Notes: generated from the sequence alone by a model not told the origin. A DNA stretch of 46,347 bases from Acidobacteriota bacterium (GCA_003225315.1 QHZD01000006.1:1-46347), one strand, 5' to 3'. Numbered from the stretch's first letter, positions 34,803-43,802 are shown. Numbers and translations are program-made.

Positions 34803-35540
34803 TTAGCGGCGAGGGCGCTTGGACGCGGCTCGACCAAGCTCGGCGTGTTGGCGAGGTTTGCGGACACGGGCGGGGCGGATTTTGCGCATGGCGGCGTTGC
34901 CCGCGCGCTGGCAGGCACGCCACATGTACCAACTGGCGACGGTACGGTAGGGGCGCCAACGTTCGCCGAAGGCGAGGAGTTCCTTGGGCTTGGGCATGTG
35001 CTTCTTGCCGTAGGTGATGGACCACCCTTTTTTGACGCCTAGATCGTGGATGGGAAGAACGTCGGGGCGGCCAAGGTGGAAGATCAAAAACATTTCGACG
35101 GTCCAGGCGCCGATGCCGCGGACGGAGACGAGACGCTTGACAAGTTCGTCATCGGAGAGGTTTTGGGCTTGTTCGAGCGTGGGAACGACGCCGTCGATGG
35201 TTTTTTGCGCGAGGTCTTTCATGGCGAGGATTTTTGCGCCGGATAGGCCGGCTTTGCGGAGCGAGGGCTTTCTGAGTTTTAGCATTTCTTGAGGAGTGGG
35301 GATGCCGCCGCTGGCGCTGAGAGCCTTGACGCGGGCGAAGATGGTGGCGGCAGCTTTGCCGGAGATGGATTGGTAGGTGACGGCTTCGAGAAGAGTTTCG
35401 TAGGGAGATTGTGCGGCTTCGGTCTTAAGTTGGAACGGGACAGTTTCTTCGATCAAGCGCTTCAGGTGCTCGTCGCGTTCAGCGAGATGCTTGGTGGCTT
35501 TGTCGAGATCCAATGCCGGGACGGCGCGTGTCTCTGTCAC
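34803..35540 (-). CDS. AlkA-like DNA-3-methyladenine glycosylase
   Basis: A 245-residue HhH-GPD superfamily glycosylase. EAVTYQSISGKAAATIFARV, the HhH motif SVRGIGAWTVEMFLI and the catalytic Asp in PIHDLGVKKG match the AlkA/MAG group that removes alkylated bases. The first ~40 residues have no AlkA-type N-terminal domain. The C-terminus is basic and Ala/Arg-rich (RKIRPARVRKPRQ), perhaps DNA-binding. A gap of about 100 bp separates it from the broken membrane gene upstream. Confidence 0.92.
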   Translation of the reverse strand: MTETRAVPALDLDKATKHLAERDEHLKRLIEETVPFQLKTEAAQSPYETLLEAVTYQSISGKAAATIFARVKALSASGGIPTPQEMLKLRKPSLRKAGLSGAKILAMKDLAQKTIDGVVPTLEQAQNLSDDELVKRLVSVRGIGAWTVEMFLIFHLGRPDVLPIHDLGVKKGWSITYGKKHMPKPKELLAFGERWRPYRTVASWYMWRACQRAGNAAMRKIRPARVRKPRQHAELGRAASKRPRR

Positions 35541-35641
35541 GATGGCTCCAATCTGGAAACGGAGAAATAGATTAGCAATTGGAAGGAGGAAATGCGAAGT
35601 TCGAAAATCGAAATACGAAAAACACGGCTGAAGACGCGCCG

Positions 35642-36257
35642 CTATAATGGCTCCGTTGAGGCAATGGTTTGGCGGGAGACTTGGCGGAGGCGGCTGGCCT
35701 TCTTGCGGGCATGGCGCAGGCGCAGCAAGCTAATGGCGGCGATGAAGAGCAAACAAGATTCGACGAAGAGCTTGCCGCCATCGAACCAATCCACAGACGC
35801 ATTTTTCAAGCCGGGATCAGTGAACAGGCCGTGCCAGAAAAGCCCGGCGGCGGCAAAGTAAATGGAGAAATGGAAAGACTTCCAAAGATGGCGGCCGAGA
35901 CGGATGCAAATAGGAAGTGAGAACGACAAATGCGATGAGGTACAGCGCGATAGCGCCGATGGTGTTGTCGAGGGGCTGTGACGGCGAATGGACAGGATAG
36001 ACGAGGTCAAAGATGAGGAAGCGCGGATTCTTGTTTAGGAGCAGAATTGCCGGGTGAAGGATCGATAGAGCGAGAACGAAGTAACCGGTCCAGTTGTGAA
36101 AACGGAAATAATTGAATCGATGATGCGGCCAGGAGCGGTGAGGACTGTACCGGAAGGCCATAAGTAACCCCAGAAAGACGTTGAGCGTTACGGCGCCGAC
36201 GGCGAGCAGTCCGACGTATGCGGAGAGGTCCAAGATGGTGATACGCGTAAGCGGCAT
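35642..36257 (-). pseudogene. Ferric reductase-like transmembrane gene, frameshifted
   Basis: Two overlapping minus-strand frames make one membrane protein. The N-terminal part (36257 onward) has SAYVGLLAVGAVTLNVFLGL and FRFHNWTGYFVLALSILHP, with His residues placed like the heme ligands of ferric reductase-like domains. The C-terminal part, in another frame, continues IRLGRHLWKSFHFSIYFAAA and ends at 35642. The switch lies near 35905-35925. Removing one T from a TTT run there would rejoin the frames (TSYCIRLGRHLWK). It is either a decayed gene or an assembly or base-calling error. Confidence 0.75.
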
Positions 36258-36390
36258 GAGCTAGAAATCTCGGCCCTTGTGCAATCCTCCAGTTTGACGC
36301 AAGGACGCGCGATTGTGTTTACAAGAAGCAGAAACGAAAAACAGAGAGGGTCTAATGTAGAGGCACCCCGACGGGGCCAGGGCAGGCGCC

Positions 36391-36416
36391 GCACACAGAG
36401 AAAGCGCAGAGAGGTC
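36391..36416 (+). repeat. CACAGAG-type repeat
   Basis: GCACACAGAGAAAGCGCAGAGAGG lies at the 3' end of the zinc-ribbon gene. It resembles the other CACAGAG stretches in the window. Confidence 0.35.
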
Positions 36417-36744
36417 AGGTGAGCTGGCCGCCCAAACGGCTCATGTTGCAGTGGGGACATCGCCAGAGACGGAAGTTGGGATGTTCCAGTTGCACTTCGA
36501 GCAAGTACATTGGATAGCGGTCATGCGCACAGTACTGATGGGGAGGAATCGGGCATCCCTTGATAACGAATGGATCTTGTGTGTTCAGGAAATAGCCATC
36601 TGATCCGCTGTAACTCACGAAACAATCAAGTTCCTGACAGGCGTAGCTCATTCCTTCACTTGCAGGAAACTTTCGAGGCGTCATCTCGGAATGGTGTTCG
36701 TAGCAGAGCGGATGGATTCTGTTTGCAGGCGCGATAGCAGGCAT
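36415..36744 (-). CDS. Small zinc-ribbon-like hypothetical protein
   Basis: A 109-residue protein without a recognised family. Two Cys pairs or clusters suggest a metal site: an N-terminal HPLCYEHHSEM and YACQELDC, and near the C-terminus WRCPHCNMSRLGG, which is a typical CxxC knuckle. A central QYCAHDRYPMYLLEVQ segment adds one Cys. No membrane helix is seen. The ATG at 36744 is chosen because a strong AGGAGG lies 8 bp upstream. The product is expected to be cytoplasmic, perhaps nucleic-acid or protein binding. Confidence 0.75.
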   Translation of the reverse strand: MPAIAPANRIHPLCYEHHSEMTPRKFPASEGMSYACQELDCFVSYSGSDGYFLNTQDPFVIKGCPIPPHQYCAHDRYPMYLLEVQLEHPNFRLWRCPHCNMSRLGGQLT

Positions 36745-37030
36745 GAGAATCACCTCCTCTCAATACCTGAGATTTCAGATCGATCACGATACCTACAGAA
36801 AGGGTTCCAGGTAAATACCCTAAGGAAGGTACCTGAACAAAGACCCTAACGCGTGGAAATGCGCGTGTCAACAGCAAATTCCCAAAATGGGACGTAGTTA
36901 TAACGGGCTCTGAGGAAAAAATGGGATTCGAGTCAAGCCCCATGACGGCCCGACAACGGGTACCTGGGACCGGGTGTGCTAGGATGATGGGTTTGTGCAG
37001 GCGAACAATTAGCGTATTGAAGGGGCTGGA

Positions 37031-38101
37031 GTGCAGACGGGAATCATTGGATTACCACAGGTAGGGAAGACGACGCTGTTTCGGATATTGACGAAAGCGC
37101 ACGTCGAAGGCAAGGGCGGGGCGTCGGCGACGCACGTGGGAGTGGCAAAGGTGCCGGAACCGCGGCTGGTGGAGCTGGCGAAGCTGTATAACCCGAAGAA
37201 AATCACGTACGCCACGGTGAATTACGTGGATTTGGGCGGGATGCAGAAGGAACGCATGCGCGATGCGCTGGCGCAACTGCGCGAAGTGGATGTGATTGCA
37301 CACGTGATTCGCGTGTTTGAGGATCCGTCCGTGCCGCATTCGGAGGGAAGCATCGATCCGCTGCGGGATGCGACGAATCTGGATTTGGAGCTGATGCTTT
37401 CCGACCACGACCAGATTGCGCGGCGGCTGGAGCGGCTGGACAAGGACTTGAAGAAGAAGCGCGACCCGGCGCTGGAGATTGAGAAAACGGCGCTGGAGAA
37501 ATGCAAGGCGCACGTGGAAGCGGAGAAGGCGTTGCGGGAATTGGAGTTGACGGCGGAGGAGAGAAAGTCGATCGGGGGATTCTTGTTTTTATCGGCACGG
37601 CCGGTGCTGTACGTGCTGAATCTGGGGGACGAGGAAGCGGACAAGCTGGACAGGGCCGTGGAGCGGCACAAGTTGAGCGCCCTGCAGGGACGGCCGAATG
37701 CCGCCGTGGTAGCGATTTGTGGGCGGCTGGAAGCGGAACTCTCGGAAATGGAAGAGAAAGAAGCGGTGGAGCTGCTAGCGTCGTACGGATTGAAAGAACC
37801 GGGGCTGAACCGCTTGATTCGCGCGACGTATGACTTGATGGGACTGATTCAGTTTTTCACTGCCGGGGAGCCAGAAGTGCGGGCCTGGACGATTCGAAAG
37901 GGTGCGACGGCAGTGAAGGCGGCAGGAGCGATCCACAGCGACATCGAAAAGGGATTCATTCGTGCAGAAGTGGTGCGATGGAATGATTTGCTGGCGGCGG
38001 GGAGTTTGGGCGCTGCGCGAGAGAAGGCGCACGTGCGGCTGGAGGGGAAAGAGTACGTAGTGCAGGAAGGGGATGTGATTCTGTTTCGGCATTCTGGATG
38101 A
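37031..38101 (+). CDS. ychF: Obg-like ATPase YchF
   Basis: A 356-residue P-loop NTPase of the Obg family that prefers ATP. The P-loop is GLPQVGKTTLF (Gln in place of the usual Asn), followed by DLGGMQ (G3). A C-terminal TGS domain reads TAGEPEVRAWTIRKGATAVKAAGAIH, IEKGFIRAEV and EGKEYVVQEGDVILFR. It binds ribosomes and is linked to stress responses. The start is GTG at 37031. The gene stands alone with a 3' gap to the ZIP gene. Confidence 0.95.
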   Translation: MQTGIIGLPQVGKTTLFRILTKAHVEGKGGASATHVGVAKVPEPRLVELAKLYNPKKITYATVNYVDLGGMQKERMRDALAQLREVDVIAHVIRVFEDPSVPHSEGSIDPLRDATNLDLELMLSDHDQIARRLERLDKDLKKKRDPALEIEKTALEKCKAHVEAEKALRELELTAEERKSIGGFLFLSARPVLYVLNLGDEEADKLDRAVERHKLSALQGRPNAAVVAICGRLEAELSEMEEKEAVELLASYGLKEPGLNRLIRATYDLMGLIQFFTAGEPEVRAWTIRKGATAVKAAGAIHSDIEKGFIRAEVVRWNDLLAAGSLGAAREKAHVRLEGKEYVVQEGDVILFRHSG

Positions 38102-38127
38102 GGAAAAGAAGTAAGGTAAAAACCTCA

Positions 38128-38174
38128 GAATTAACACAGAGTTCGCCTCGACGCGGTCCCGACAGGAGTCGGGA
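38128..38174. repeat. Repeat with TTAACACAGAG and CCCGAC hairpin
   Basis: TTAACACAGAGTTCG (38131-38145) is followed by a 7-bp-stem hairpin, TCCCGAC-AGGA-GTCGGGA (38157-38174). The first half is related to repeats at 2629 and 10344, the second to the hairpin at 32548. Confidence 0.5.
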
Positions 38175-38216
38175 TCTGCGATCGGAGTAAACGCCGGGCA
38201 CAAAGAAGACAGACGA

Positions 38217-38960
38217 ATGGGACATGATCTGGCATTTCGGACGGGGCTGGCGGCTGGGCTGGGACTTGTGGCCGCGGCGGGGAATTTGGTTGGCGGATAT
38301 TTTGTCGTTCGAAGGGACTGGCCGCGGAAATATCTGCAATACTTTCTGGCGCTGGGTGCCGGGTACATGCTAGCGGTGGCGTTTGTCGAAGTGATTCCGG
38401 AATCAGTTCGGCTGTCGGGCGAAAGCGCGCTGCTGTTTGTGTTGATCGGCTACTTCCTGGTGCATTTGTTCGAACACACGCTGGCGCCGCATTTTCACTT
38501 CGGCGAGGAGACGCATCTCGAAGAGATGAGCCATCAGCATGCGCGGACGAGCGTGCTGGTGGGGCTGACGATTCATACGTTTTTTGACGGTGTGGCGATC
38601 GCAGCGGGATTTCTGGTTTCGACGTGGCTGGGAGCCGTGATGTTTTTCGCTGTATTTTTGCACAAACTGCCTGAAGGGTTTACCGTGGCTTCGGTAGTGC
38701 TCGCGAGCGGGCAAGGGAAGCGGAACGCAATTCTTGCAGCGGGGTTATTAGGAGTGGCGACGGTGGCGGGCGTGGCGCTAACGACTTCGTTGCAAGGGCA
38801 ATTGAGGTACGCGCTACCGCTTTCGGGCGGAGTGACGTTGTATGTGGCGGCCACGGATTTGCTTCCGGAAGTGAACCGGGAGCCGAATTGGCGGATGGCG
38901 CTGCTGGTGTTTGCAGGAGTTGTCAGTTTGTTGATAATGCAGCACTTATTCCACGTCTAG
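38217..38960 (+). CDS. ZIP-family metal transporter
   Basis: A 247-residue membrane protein with about eight helices. The metal-site helices are seen as VGLTIHTFFDGVAIAAGF and FFAVFLHKLPEGFTVASVV, with the His/Asp/Glu ligands of the ZIP family. A His/Glu-rich loop (HFHFGEETHLEEMSHQHA) lies between helices 3 and 4 and probably binds metal on the cytoplasmic side. Likely substrate is zinc, with iron or manganese possible. It is the only transporter gene in this stretch. Confidence 0.9.
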   Translation: MGHDLAFRTGLAAGLGLVAAAGNLVGGYFVVRRDWPRKYLQYFLALGAGYMLAVAFVEVIPESVRLSGESALLFVLIGYFLVHLFEHTLAPHFHFGEETHLEEMSHQHARTSVLVGLTIHTFFDGVAIAAGFLVSTWLGAVMFFAVFLHKLPEGFTVASVVLASGQGKRNAILAAGLLGVATVAGVALTTSLQGQLRYALPLSGGVTLYVAATDLLPEVNREPNWRMALLVFAGVVSLLIMQHLFHV

Positions 38961-39041
38961 TTTCGTCGTACCTTCGCTTCCGATTGCCCCGGCCATTTGC
39001 AACTTTCTGAGACAACTAGGGTTTGATACAGTGTGGCGGCT

Positions 39042-39641
39042 ATGGCCAGGTCGGACGTCCAACTAATGCTGGACGTGAAGGCGGGCGATGAACAGTCGTT
39101 CGCGCTTCTACTCCATCGCTACAGGAGTCCACTGATCAATTTTCTGTACCGAATGGTTCGGAACCGGGAACAGGCGGAAGACCTGGCGCAGGAAGTTTTC
39201 ATACGAGTGTACCGAGCGCGGGGAGAGTATGTGCCGAGCGCGAAGTTCACTACCTGGCTCTTCCGGATCGCGACGAACCTGGCGTTGAACTCGCTGCGTG
39301 ACAATCGTTACCAGCGGATGGAAATTTCGCTTGATGCGCCGGTGACGGTGGATGCCGAGGACGGGGAAGAGAAGACGATCGATGTCGCCGAGAAGCATCC
39401 GAACATCGAGCAGCACCTGGTCGAGCAAACGCGGAAGAAAATGATCCGCCACGCGATCGACAAATTGCCGGAGAAACAGCGCGCCGCGGTGCTGCTGCAC
39501 AAGTATCAGGAGCTGGATTACGGGGAGATTTCGAAGATTCTGCAATGCTCGGAGAGCGCGCTGAAGTCGCTGCTCTTCCGGGCTTACGAAACGCTGCGAG
39601 TGGAACTAGCCCCCCTCGTAGCAAGCGGCAGGCATGCGTAA
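39042..39641 (+). CDS. ECF-type RNA polymerase sigma factor
   Basis: A 199-residue sigma-70-family protein with two domains. Region 2 (FLYRMVRNREQAEDLAQEVFIRVY) binds the core enzyme and the -10 element, and region 4 (KYQELDYGEISKILQCSESALKSLLFRAYETL) recognises the -35 element. No region 1 or 3 is present, as is typical for extracytoplasmic function sigma factors. The next gene encodes its probable zinc-finger anti-sigma factor. An in-frame GTG at 39033 is possible. Confidence 0.92.
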   Translation: MARSDVQLMLDVKAGDEQSFALLLHRYRSPLINFLYRMVRNREQAEDLAQEVFIRVYRARGEYVPSAKFTTWLFRIATNLALNSLRDNRYQRMEISLDAPVTVDAEDGEEKTIDVAEKHPNIEQHLVEQTRKKMIRHAIDKLPEKQRAAVLLHKYQELDYGEISKILQCSESALKSLLFRAYETLRVELAPLVASGRHA

Positions 39642-39643
39642 GG

Positions 39644-39661
39644 GCAGGGCTGAAGCCCTGC
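39644..39661. repeat. Short hairpin repeat between sigma and anti-sigma genes
   Basis: GCAGGGC-TGAA-GCCCTGC forms a 7-bp perfect stem just after the sigma stop. This is a common form of mobile palindrome; it could also slow transcription or processing of the two-gene message. Confidence 0.55.
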
Positions 39662-39725
39662 GACTACAAATGCTTGGCTGCTTGAGGCAAGGCAGTAGAG
39701 GTTGGGCCAGGAAGGGAAGGACATC

Positions 39726-40205
39726 ATGAGTTGTGGGCGGATGGAAAACCGAATTTTGCCGTACGTGGACGGGCGCCTGAAGGAAGGCGAACGGCGGGAT
39801 GTGGAGAAGCATCTCGCGACGTGCGCGGCGTGCCGGTTGCGCGTAAACGAATTTCGCGCGGTGAGCGGTTTGCTGGATGAACTGCCGGTGATCGAGCCGT
39901 CAGCGGCGTTTGATATTCGCATGCAAGCGCGCGTGGCGGCAGAGCCGGCAAAGCAAAGCTGGTTGGCATGGTTCGCGCCGTCACCGAGGGCGGTGCTGGC
40001 GGCGTCGATGCTGCTGCTGGCGACTGTGTGGCTGGGTTCACGGCCTCCGGATAGTGCGCTGAGCGCGGCGGACATCGACAAAATCAATCAGAACATACAA
40101 GTGCTGGAAAATTATGATGTGATTTCGGATTTTGCGCCGTTGAGCGAGTTGCCGCAACCGGTGCAGAACGACGACGCGAGCGACAATCAGAATCAACAGA
40201 TGTAA
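39726..40205 (+). CDS. Zinc-finger anti-sigma factor
   Basis: A 159-residue protein. The zf-HC2 motif HLATCAACR, with CGR upstream, gives the HxxxCxxC site of zinc-binding anti-sigma domains. It is followed by one membrane helix (SMLLLATVWLGS) and a Gln/Asn-rich tail on the outer side. It should hold the upstream ECF sigma factor at the membrane. The ATG at 39726 is used with AAGGA 6 bp upstream; an in-frame TTG is at 39702. Confidence 0.9.
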   Translation: MSCGRMENRILPYVDGRLKEGERRDVEKHLATCAACRLRVNEFRAVSGLLDELPVIEPSAAFDIRMQARVAAEPAKQSWLAWFAPSPRAVLAASMLLLATVWLGSRPPDSALSAADIDKINQNIQVLENYDVISDFAPLSELPQPVQNDDASDNQNQQM

Positions 40206-40210
40206 CTGGA

Positions 40211-40933
40211 ATGATGCGGAAACTCCAATTCGCCGGATGGCTGATAGCGCTGGGACTCAGCGCAACGCTGGCGATGCCAGCTTTCGCGCAGGGACCGCGC
40301 GCGAACTGGGCGCAGAATCGGCAGGACAATAAACCGCCTAAGCAGCAGAACCAGCCGCAACGACAGCAACCACCGAGACAACGGCAGAGACAAGAACAAA
40401 AGCGAGACAATCGACAGCAGCGGCAAGAAATCCGCAGAGCGCAAAACGAGCGGCAAAACTCCGGCGCGAATCGTCCCCCTAGTTCGAACCCCAATCGGGC
40501 TGACTTGATGGGGACGCCAAATATCAATCCGAACCGGCCGCCATCGGCGTACACTCCGCCGTCACAGAAGAAATTTAACCAACTGAGTCCGCAGGAACAG
40601 AGAAAGGTCGTCGAGAACTATAACAAGCAAAGAAATCTTTCTCCGGCGGACAGACAAGAAATCAAAAAGCGCGAGGAAATATTTGGCAGGTTGACGCCGG
40701 GACAGAAAGATCATGTTCGGAATGATTTGGCGCCGAAATGGAAGGAGCTTCCTCCGAACCGGCAGCGGGCGATTCAGCAACGGCTGGGTGTTTTACAGAA
40801 TATGCCGGAATCGGCGCGGAACCAGCACTTGAATGACCCGAATTTCACGCGGGGCATGAGCGAAGAAGATAAGGCAATGCTGCGCGACTTGAGCCACCTG
40901 CACGTGGGCGCGCCGGACCCGCCGAACGAATAG
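40211..40933 (+). CDS. DUF3106 secreted/periplasmic protein
   Basis: A 240-residue protein with a signal peptide ending around AMPAFAQG. A low-complexity Gln/Arg/Asn/Pro-rich region (about 28-100) follows, then two helical DUF3106 repeats (LSPQEQRKVVENYNKQRNLS, LTPGQKDHVRNDLAPKWKEL). Function unknown. It starts 5 bp after the anti-sigma gene and so is likely part of the same ECF operon, perhaps as an envelope-stress output. Basic, Gln-rich composition is unlike its neighbours. Confidence 0.85.
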   Translation: MMRKLQFAGWLIALGLSATLAMPAFAQGPRANWAQNRQDNKPPKQQNQPQRQQPPRQRQRQEQKRDNRQQRQEIRRAQNERQNSGANRPPSSNPNRADLMGTPNINPNRPPSAYTPPSQKKFNQLSPQEQRKVVENYNKQRNLSPADRQEIKKREEIFGRLTPGQKDHVRNDLAPKWKELPPNRQRAIQQRLGVLQNMPESARNQHLNDPNFTRGMSEEDKAMLRDLSHLHVGAPDPPNE

Positions 40934-41061
40934 CGCCGCCCTTTATCCAAGAGACAATCTGGATCGTTTCCTCCTTTTCGATTGCATTGACAACGCGTCG
41001 CGTCTCGCGGCATCGTGACTAGTTTGCAGCGTTGGCATCCAACGAGTGGAGGGAAATTCAT

Positions 41062-42342
41062 TTGAAGAGTGACCGCACAGCGGTCAACGCGACCGTGCCT
41101 GCGCGCCTGCGACCCTGTTCCACGCGCTTCCGCGCGATGCAGCACCGCAATTTTCAGCTATTTATCGCGGGACAACTCATTTCGCTGATTGGCACGTGGA
41201 TGCAGACCACGGCGCAACTCCAACTAGTCTACGAACTGACGCATTCCCCTGCGCTGCTAGGTGTATTCGGTTTCGCAAGCCAAGTGCCGATGCTCTTCCT
41301 TTCCTCGATCGGCGGCTATGTAGGCGACCGGTACAACCGGCACCGTGGGGTGATTGTCACTCAGTCCGTTTCCATGGTTCTAGCATTCGCTCTGGCGGCA
41401 CTGACGCTGACGAACGTGATTCGCGAGTGGGAAGTGATTGGCATCGCGTTTCTGGTAGGCATTGTGAATGCCTTCGATGTGCCCATCCGGCAGGCGTTTC
41501 TCGTGCAGATGGTTGGAAAGGAAGATCTGCCTAACGCGATTGCCTTGAATTCCTCCATTTTCAATGGAGCGAGAGTGGTAGGGCCTGCGATTGCGGGGTT
41601 TGCGATGGCGTGGATTGGAGAAGGCTGGTGTTTCTTTTTGAATGGGCTCAGCTTCTTGGCCGTCATCGTTGCCCTGCTTATGATGAGAATCGCAAAGACA
41701 GAAGGGAAGCCAAGCGATGAATCACCGCTGAGGAGTGTTATTCAGGGCTTCCAGTTTGCGATGGGCGATCTGCCAATGCGATCCGCGTTGCTGCTGCTCA
41801 GCACTCTGAGCCTGTTTGGATTGCAATACTCGGTTTTCATGCCGATCTACGCCAATGAAATCCTGAAGGGGGGCCGGCGCATGCTCGGCCTGCTTTTGAG
41901 TTTTGCGGGTGTGGGTGCATTTTTAGGTGCGCTGCAATTCGCGGCGCGCGAACACTACAAGGGGCTAGCCCGGTGGATAGCGGCAACGTCGATGACCTGC
42001 GCTGTCGGGCTGATTATTTTCTCCCAGGCGAAAACCTTTTGGTTATGCGCGGTTGTCTTGTTCGTGGTGGGTTTTGCGGCAACGTCGCAGATGGCGGCGA
42101 CGAATACCTTGATTCAAAACCGCGTTCCGGATGAGCTGCGCAGCCGCGTGATGGCCGTGTACGCAACGATGTTCATGGGTGTGCAGCCGATTGGCGCGCT
42201 GATGGCAGGAGGGGTGGCAAAGCGGATCGGGGCGCCATTTACGTTGACGGTGTTTGGATCGCTGGTGCTGCTGGGCAGCTTGATTTTCATCGTTCGCGTG
42301 GTGATGCGGCTCGGAGAAACGCAGACCGCGCGCGCGGATTAG
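41062..42342 (+). CDS. MFS transporter, EntS-like
   Basis: A 426-residue major facilitator protein of about twelve helices. FQLFIAGQLISLIGTWMQTTAQLQLVYELT is the usual start of EntS-type exporters, and GYVGDRYNRHRGVIVTQ is the loop 2-3 motif with GDRxxR. The TTG at 41062 is used because GGAGGG lies 8 bp upstream; the ATG at 41138 would lose part of the first helix. Its stop overlaps that of pqqE (TTAG). Exported substrate unknown. Confidence 0.87.
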   Translation: MKSDRTAVNATVPARLRPCSTRFRAMQHRNFQLFIAGQLISLIGTWMQTTAQLQLVYELTHSPALLGVFGFASQVPMLFLSSIGGYVGDRYNRHRGVIVTQSVSMVLAFALAALTLTNVIREWEVIGIAFLVGIVNAFDVPIRQAFLVQMVGKEDLPNAIALNSSIFNGARVVGPAIAGFAMAWIGEGWCFFLNGLSFLAVIVALLMMRIAKTEGKPSDESPLRSVIQGFQFAMGDLPMRSALLLLSTLSLFGLQYSVFMPIYANEILKGGRRMLGLLLSFAGVGAFLGALQFAAREHYKGLARWIAATSMTCAVGLIIFSQAKTFWLCAVVLFVVGFAATSQMAATNTLIQNRVPDELRSRVMAVYATMFMGVQPIGALMAGGVAKRIGAPFTLTVFGSLVLLGSLIFIVRVVMRLGETQTARAD

Positions 42343-43466
42343 CCGGCATTCGGCCGGTAGAGCCAGGAAGGCCGGGTGAGCGGCTCGTTGGGGGGCGGGG
42401 CCACGACAGAAACGGGAGCAAGATTCACGGCTGCAAGGATGGCGTCGACTTTGGGGCGCAGCGGCGCAAGTGAGCAGACGGGATCGGTGGCCGCGGCGTC
42501 TCCTGCGAGAAGCAACGCCTGGCAGCGGCAGCCGCCGAAATCCTGTTCGCGGCGGTCGCAGGTCTTGCAGGGCTCCTGCATCCAATCTTCTCCGCGGAAT
42601 TTCTGGAATGCGGCGGAGCGCTCCCAAATTTCCCGCAGACTGCGCTCTTTCACGTTTTCGAAAGAGAGGTCGGGGATCACTTGCGCCGCGTGGCAGGGAA
42701 GCGCATCGCCGGTTGGAGTGATGAGCATCAGCTTGCGACCCCAGCCTCCCATGCAGGGCTTGGGATATTTTGCGTAGTAATCCGGGACCACGTATTCGAC
42801 ACGAATCCTGCCTTCCAGCCGCTCCTGTTCGCGTTTAATGATCGCCATGGAGCGATCCAACTGCTCGCGTATGGGAAGAAGATTTTCCCGGTTCGCAAAG
42901 GCCCAGCCGTAATACTGGACGTTGGCGAATTCGATGCGTGTCGCGCTCGAAGATTCCGCGAGAGCCACCATTTCTTCGAGCTGATCGATGTTGCGGCGGT
43001 GAATGACAAAATTAAGCGTCAGCGCGACGCGATGCTGCTTGATCCATTCGAGGACGCGGAGTTTTTGCCCATGGGACTTCGTGCCGGAGATTTCATTGGA
43101 GATTCCTTCCTGCGCGCCCTGGAAGCTCAGTTGGATGTGGTCAAGTCCGGCAGCGATGAGGGCCGAGAGTCTCGTTTCATCGAGGGGCAAGCCGGAAGTG
43201 ATCAGATTGATGTACAGGCCGGCGGCGCGGGCCGCGCGCACAAGGTCGATAATGTCGGTACGTGCGAGAGGTTCGCCGCCGGTGAAATCGGCTTGGAGAA
43301 CGCCGAGTTGGGCGGCTTCCTGAAAGACGCGGGACCAGTCTTCGGTAGAGATCTCGAGGTTGCGGGCTTGCAGTTCGAGCGGGTTGGAACAATAGACGCA
43401 GTGCAACGGGCAGCGGTGGGTGAGTTCGGCGATTAGGGCTAACGGGTTGGAAAGTTCGTGTGGCAT
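42339..43466 (-). CDS. pqqE: PqqA peptide cyclase PqqE
   Basis: A 375-residue radical-SAM enzyme that makes the carbon-carbon link between Glu and Tyr in PqqA, with PqqD as peptide chaperone. The radical-SAM cluster is CPLHCVYC near the N-terminus. A SPASM domain at the C-terminus holds auxiliary clusters (CHAAQ, CKTCDRREQDFGGCRC). Length is normal. The last gene of the pqqABCDE operon, 57 bp from pqqD. Confidence 0.97.
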   Translation of the reverse strand: MPHELSNPLALIAELTHRCPLHCVYCSNPLELQARNLEISTEDWSRVFQEAAQLGVLQADFTGGEPLARTDIIDLVRAARAAGLYINLITSGLPLDETRLSALIAAGLDHIQLSFQGAQEGISNEISGTKSHGQKLRVLEWIKQHRVALTLNFVIHRRNIDQLEEMVALAESSSATRIEFANVQYYGWAFANRENLLPIREQLDRSMAIIKREQERLEGRIRVEYVVPDYYAKYPKPCMGGWGRKLMLITPTGDALPCHAAQVIPDLSFENVKERSLREIWERSAAFQKFRGEDWMQEPCKTCDRREQDFGGCRCQALLLAGDAAATDPVCSLAPLRPKVDAILAAVNLAPVSVVAPPPNEPLTRPSWLYRPNAG

Positions 43467-43523
43467 GAAGGTTAGGTTTCTAGGTTGACCGAAAAGCAGG
43501 AGCTGCGCTCCCGCACTCGAAAA

Positions 43524-43802
43524 TTACTGCTCGAAATCGAGAGCGCGTTCCTTTTGCAAGAGAGCCAGATAGCCAAGGATGTCCTCTTCCACTTTTCTTG
43601 GTTGCGCCTTGGAATAAATCTGCTGCAACTCGGAAACAATTTGCCGGACAGTGTGCTTGCCGTCGCAACGCGTGACGATTTCGAGGCTGGGTCCGTTCAG
43701 ACGCAATGCGCGCTCCGGCATTTGCAGGATGCGCTGTTGATTGTTCTCGCCCAGACGGCAACCGGCTGCCAGGAGCGGACGGCTGGTCAGTTCAATGGTC
43801 AT
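43524..43802 (-). CDS. pqqD: PQQ biosynthesis chaperone PqqD
   Basis: A 92-residue RiPP-recognition-type protein that binds PqqA and presents it to PqqE. The winged-helix core, with LNGPSLEIVTRCDGKHTVRQIV, is typical. It lies between pqqC and pqqE in the usual order A-B-C-D-E, 10 bp after pqqC. Confidence 0.95.
   Translation of the reverse strand: MTIELTSRPLLAAGCRLGENNQQRILQMPERALRLNGPSLEIVTRCDGKHTVRQIVSELQQIYSKAQPRKVEEDILGYLALLQKERALDFEQ

Noticed and set aside
36780-36850. CAGGTA/TACCTG dyad as a confirmed operator
   Set aside because: Arms are short and imperfect; kept only as a remark in a finding.
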